Below, in pieces: positions 60,997-64,000 of a stretch of DNA of 64,000 nucleotides. A program made the translations under genes and the position numbers. The notes under the pieces are model-generated. The model was not told the DNA's origin. It searched no databases and was given only the letters and a program-made list of their open reading frames with translations. The stretch's first letter is position 1, and each line of letters opens with the position of its first letter. The DNA lies in assembly GCF_014652635.1 (NCBI RefSeq), contig NZ_BMZE01000003.1, positions 62,001 to 126,000 of the forward strand, read 5' to 3'. The DNA comes from Devosia pacifica (GTDB lineage Bacteria > Pseudomonadota > Alphaproteobacteria > Rhizobiales > Devosiaceae).

Positions 60997-63099
60997 ATGA
61001 TGACCGACACCGCGCAATCGCGCCTCGCTAACCTTTGGGACGACGCGAAGACTGCCGGGATGACCGAAGCCGAGCGCCTCGTTTATCGCTCCAACCTGCT
61101 CGGATCAGACAAGCGGGTCACCAATTACGGTGGTGGCAACACCTCATCCAAGATCACCGAAAAGGATCCGCTGACCGGCGCGGATGTCGAAGTGCTGTGG
61201 GTGAAGGGGTCGGGCGGCGACGTCGGCACCATCAAGCTCGAGGGCTTCTCGACCCTCTACATGGACAAGCTTCGCGCTCTCAAGGACATTTATCGCGGCG
61301 TCGAGTACGAAGACGAGATGGTGGGCTACTTGCCCCACGCAACGTTCAATCTGAATCCACGCGCGGCGTCCATCGACACGCCCCTGCACGCCTATGTGCC
61401 GCGCGCCTATGTTGACCACATGCATCCCGACGCCATCATCGCGATCGCTGCATCGAAAGACTCCAAGGCACTGACCCAGGAGATCTTTGGCAACGATATC
61501 GGATGGCTGCCGTGGAAGCGCCCTGGCTTCGAGCTTGGCCTGTGGCTCGAGACTTTCTGCAAGGAAAATCCTGATGCCAAAGGTGTCATCCTTGAAAGCC
61601 ACGGCCTGTTTACCTGGGGCGACACGCCGAAAGAGTGCTACGAAACCACCATCGCCACGATCAACAAGGCGATCGGCTGGCTCGAAGAAAAGACTGCGGG
61701 CAAGTCAATTTTCGGCGGTGCAGCAACCAGTTCTCTCGCTGCTGAAAAGCGGCGTGAAATCGCTGCGCGCCTGATGCCGCGCATTCGCGGCATGATTTCC
61801 GGCGAGAGCCACAAGGTCGGTCACTTCGAAGACACCGATGCGGTACTCGAGTTCGTCAATTCCAACGACCTGAAGCCGCTGGCGGCTCTAGGCACCTCCT
61901 GCCCCGACCACTTCCTGAGAACCAAGATTCGTCCGCTGGTGATCGATTTCGATCCGGCCAACCCGGATGTCGATAGTGTCATCGATGCGCTCGGAAAGCA
62001 GGTGGAGGATTATCGCGCCGACTACGCCGGCTACTATGAGCGGTGCAAGCACGACAATTCGCCGGCGATACGCGATCCGAATGCTGTCGTTTACCTGATG
62101 CCGGGCGTCGGCATGTTCACCTTCGCCAAGGACAAGGGGACGGCGCGCATTTCCGGCGAGTTCTATATCAACGCCATCAACGTGATGCGCGGCGCCTCGA
62201 CGGTGTCGACCTACCAAGGCCTGTCCGAACAGGAAGCCTTCGATATCGAATACTGGCTGCTCGAAGAAGCCAAGCTGTCGCGCATGCCGAAGCCGAAGTC
62301 ACTGGCCGGACGGGTTGCGCTTGTTACTGGCGGTGCCGGTGGCATCGGCCGCGCAACTGCGATCCGGCTCCTACGCGAAGGGGCCTGCGTGGTTCTGGCT
62401 GACATCGATCAGGCGGCACTCGATAGCGCCAGCGACGAACTCGCTCAGGGCTTCGGCAAGGACGTCGTGCGCACCGCCAACATCAACGTCACCTCTGAAG
62501 AGCAGGTGATCAGCGGATTTGCGCATGCGGTCGCCGAATATGGCGGGCTCGACATCCTCGTCTCCAATGCCGGCCTCGCCTCGTCGGCACCGATCGAGGA
62601 AACCTCGCTCGCGCTTTGGAACAAGAACATGGACATTCTCTCGACGGGGTACTTCCTCGTCAGCCGGGAAGCGTTCAAACTGTTCCGCAGCCAGAAGATC
62701 GGTGGCAATGTGGTCTTCGTCGCCTCGAAGAATGGCCTCGCCGCCTCGCCAAACGCTTCCGCCTATTGCACCGCCAAAGCGGCCGAAATCCATCTCGCGC
62801 GCTGCCTGGCGCTTGAGGGCGCCGGCGAGCAGATCCGCGTCAACGTCGTCAATCCGGATGCCGTGCTACGCGGTTCGAAGATCTGGACGGGCGAGTGGAA
62901 GGAGCAGCGCGCCGCCGCCTACAAGATGTCGACCGACGATCTCGAGGAGCACTATCGCCAGCGTTCTATGCTCAAGCGCAGCGTGTTCCCGGAAGACATC
63001 GCGGAGGCAATCTACTTCTTTGCCAGCGAAGCGTCTGCCAAATCCACCGGCAACATCATCAATGTCGATGCCGGCAATGCGCAGTCCTTCACGCGCTGA
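60997..63099 (+). CDS. rhaD: Bifunctional rhamnulose-1-phosphate aldolase / lactaldehyde dehydrogenase
   Basis: 700 residues. The N-terminal class II aldolase part (about 1-425) has metal-binding His residues in VDHMHPDA and a later ESHGLFTWGD. The C-terminal SDR (about 430-695) has the NAD motif VALVTGGAGGIGRA, catalytic YCTAKAAE and a substrate-loop. It cleaves rhamnulose-1-phosphate to DHAP and lactaldehyde and oxidises the latter. The start follows GGGAGGAC, with a second ATG one codon later. First gene of rhaDI. Confidence 0.95.
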   Translation: MMTDTAQSRLANLWDDAKTAGMTEAERLVYRSNLLGSDKRVTNYGGGNTSSKITEKDPLTGADVEVLWVKGSGGDVGTIKLEGFSTLYMDKLRALKDIYRGVEYEDEMVGYLPHATFNLNPRAASIDTPLHAYVPRAYVDHMHPDAIIAIAASKDSKALTQEIFGNDIGWLPWKRPGFELGLWLETFCKENPDAKGVILESHGLFTWGDTPKECYETTIATINKAIGWLEEKTAGKSIFGGAATSSLAAEKRREIAARLMPRIRGMISGESHKVGHFEDTDAVLEFVNSNDLKPLAALGTSCPDHFLRTKIRPLVIDFDPANPDVDSVIDALGKQVEDYRADYAGYYERCKHDNSPAIRDPNAVVYLMPGVGMFTFAKDKGTARISGEFYINAINVMRGASTVSTYQGLSEQEAFDIEYWLLEEAKLSRMPKPKSLAGRVALVTGGAGGIGRATAIRLLREGACVVLADIDQAALDSASDELAQGFGKDVVRTANINVTSEEQVISGFAHAVAEYGGLDILVSNAGLASSAPIEETSLALWNKNMDILSTGYFLVSREAFKLFRSQKIGGNVVFVASKNGLAASPNASAYCTAKAAEIHLARCLALEGAGEQIRVNVVNPDAVLRGSKIWTGEWKEQRAAAYKMSTDDLEEHYRQRSMLKRSVFPEDIAEAIYFFASEASAKSTGNIINVDAGNAQSFTR

Positions 63100-63106
63100 T
63101 CACTAA

Positions 63107-63126
63107 GGGGCGGGTCAGCCCGCCCC
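63107..63126 (+). other. Intercistronic hairpin between rhaD and rhaI
   Basis: A perfect 8-base-pair stem (63107-63114 with 63119-63126, GGGGCGGG and its complement) with a TCAG tetraloop. It is followed by GAAAAA rather than T, so it is not a full terminator; a stabilising or processing element is likely. Located in the 67-base gap before rhaI. Confidence 0.6.
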
Positions 63127-63166
63127 GAAAAACAGAACACCGAACAATCGTCGATGGGAGTGAGGA

Positions 63167-64000
63167 ATGAGCGAAACGATGATCGATCCCTCGGTGATCG
63201 AACAGGATAACGCCGCACGAGAAGCCAATCTGCGCCAGGACTATGACAGCCTCGGCGAACGGCTCGACCGGCAGGGTATCGCTATCGATACCATCAAGGA
63301 CAAAGTCGCGCGCTTCGGTGTTGCCATCCCGTCATGGGGCGTTGGCACCGGCGGAACGCGGTTTGCGCGTTTCCCCGGCACGGGCGAGCCGCGCGACATC
63401 TTCGACAAGCTCGAAGACTGCGCAGTCATCCACCAGATGACCCGCTCGACGCCGACCGTCTCACTGCATATTCCGTGGGACAAGGCAGATCCGAACCGGC
63501 TGAAGGACACCGCCAACCGCCTGGGCCTCGGGTTCGATGCGATGAACTCCAACACCTTCTCGGATGCCAAAGGCCAGGCGAACAGCTACAAGTTCGGCTC
63601 TCTCAGCCACACCGATGCGGCGACGCGCCAGCAGGCGATTGAACACAATCTCGAATGTATCGAGATCGGTCAGGCTATCGGCTCGAAGGCGCTGACCGTG
63701 TGGGTCGGCGATGGGTCGAACTTCCCGGGTCAGGCACATTTCACCCGCCAGTTCGAGCGCTACCTCGACTCCATGAAGTCCGTCTACCAGGGCCTGCCGA
63801 ATGACTGGCGCCTGTTTACCGAGCACAAGATTTTTGAGCCGGCCTTCTATTCGACTGTGGTCCAGGATTGGGGCACCAACTACCTGATCGCCAAGGAGCT
63901 CGGCGATCGCGCCTACTGCCTTGTCGATCTCGGGCACCACGCTCCGAACGTCAACATTGAGATGATCGTCGCCCGCCTGATCCAGTTCGGCAAGCTCGGC
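63167..64000 (+). CDS. rhaI: L-rhamnose isomerase, rhizobial type, C-terminus cut by window edge
   Basis: 278 codons are visible from the ATG at 63167, preceded by GTGAGGA. The sequence has DTIKDKVARFGVAIPSWGVGTGGTRFARFP near the start and FTEHKIFEPAFYSTVVQDWGTNY, the Stutzeri/Rhizobium-type isomerase (RhaI) metal-binding region. It turns L-rhamnose into L-rhamnulose in the cytoplasm. It runs off the right edge; the remaining C-terminal part is missing. Confidence 0.93.
   Translation, partial: MSETMIDPSVIEQDNAAREANLRQDYDSLGERLDRQGIAIDTIKDKVARFGVAIPSWGVGTGGTRFARFPGTGEPRDIFDKLEDCAVIHQMTRSTPTVSLHIPWDKADPNRLKDTANRLGLGFDAMNSNTFSDAKGQANSYKFGSLSHTDAATRQQAIEHNLECIEIGQAIGSKALTVWVGDGSNFPGQAHFTRQFERYLDSMKSVYQGLPNDWRLFTEHKIFEPAFYSTVVQDWGTNYLIAKELGDRAYCLVDLGHHAPNVNIEMIVARLIQFGKLG

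Noticed and set aside
1-64000. tRNA, rRNA, CRISPR arrays, insertion sequences or riboswitches
   Set aside because: No cloverleaf with conserved T-loop sequence, no regularly spaced repeats, no transposase motifs and no known riboswitch cores were found by eye.

Overview
The window is a GC-rich piece of an alphaproteobacterial chromosome, most likely from the Hyphomicrobiales (Rhizobiales; possibly a Devosia/Pelagibacterium-like lineage, though genus cannot be settled from sequence reading alone). Supporting markers are a Ros/MucR zinc-finger regulator, a feuN-feuP-feuQ operon, DUF2336 and DUF1491 proteins, a DivJ/PdhS-type kinase, the DUF1214/DUF1254 pair, a rhizobial rhaD-rhaI pair and a Rhodobacter-type gene transfer agent (GTA). 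No rRNA, tRNA, insertion sequence or CRISPR array was seen.

Layout: 1-3720 holds a partial unknown gene, a surface-antigen lipoprotein and the feuNPQ signalling operon. 3776-17954 is a complete leftward GTA structural cluster (g1 small terminase to g15 tail protein). It ends in an endolysin that is fused in frame to a holin-like membrane segment. 18002-26850 is housekeeping: DUF2254, DUF2147, a YegD-like Hsp70, a degenerate GGDEF protein, a YcgN cysteine-cluster protein, a class A penicillin-binding protein and the DUF1214/1254 pair. 27048-34301 carries regulatory and cell-envelope genes: DUF2336, DUF1491, a peptidoglycan-binding protein, the DivJ-like kinase, SufE, a DnaA-domain-IV-like small protein and MucR. 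Two near-consensus CtrA boxes lie here. 34438-40414 is a seven-gene Mrp/Mnh (Pha) cation/proton antiporter operon. 40610-48708 contains msrB, oligopeptidase B, superoxide dismutase, a receiver-like protein, a degenerate LOG-like protein, a TAT-exported beta-helix protein, a class 3 asparaginase and an NAD-dependent epimerase.

The most interesting block is 48722-59578, nine tightly packed leftward genes. They encode a histidine ammonia-lyase-fold enzyme without the MIO tripeptide, a four-part OpuC-type quaternary-amine ABC importer, a hydantoinase-like amidohydrolase, an M20 N-carbamoyl amino acid hydrolase, a DUF917 protein and a urocanase-like protein whose active-site cysteine is alanine. 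Together these match the known five-step route from ergothioneine to glutamate: ergothionase, thiourocanate hydratase, thiohydantoin desulfurase, hydantoinase and N-carbamoylglutamate hydrolase, releasing trimethylamine, H2S, CO2 and ammonia. The importer is physically built into the same operon. This is inferred from family membership and residue changes, not from a measured activity.

The right end (59675-64000) is an L-rhamnose catabolic locus: mutarotase, a DeoR-type repressor, and a divergent rhaD-rhaI pair with a clear inverted-repeat operator between them. The rhamnose isomerase runs off the right edge.
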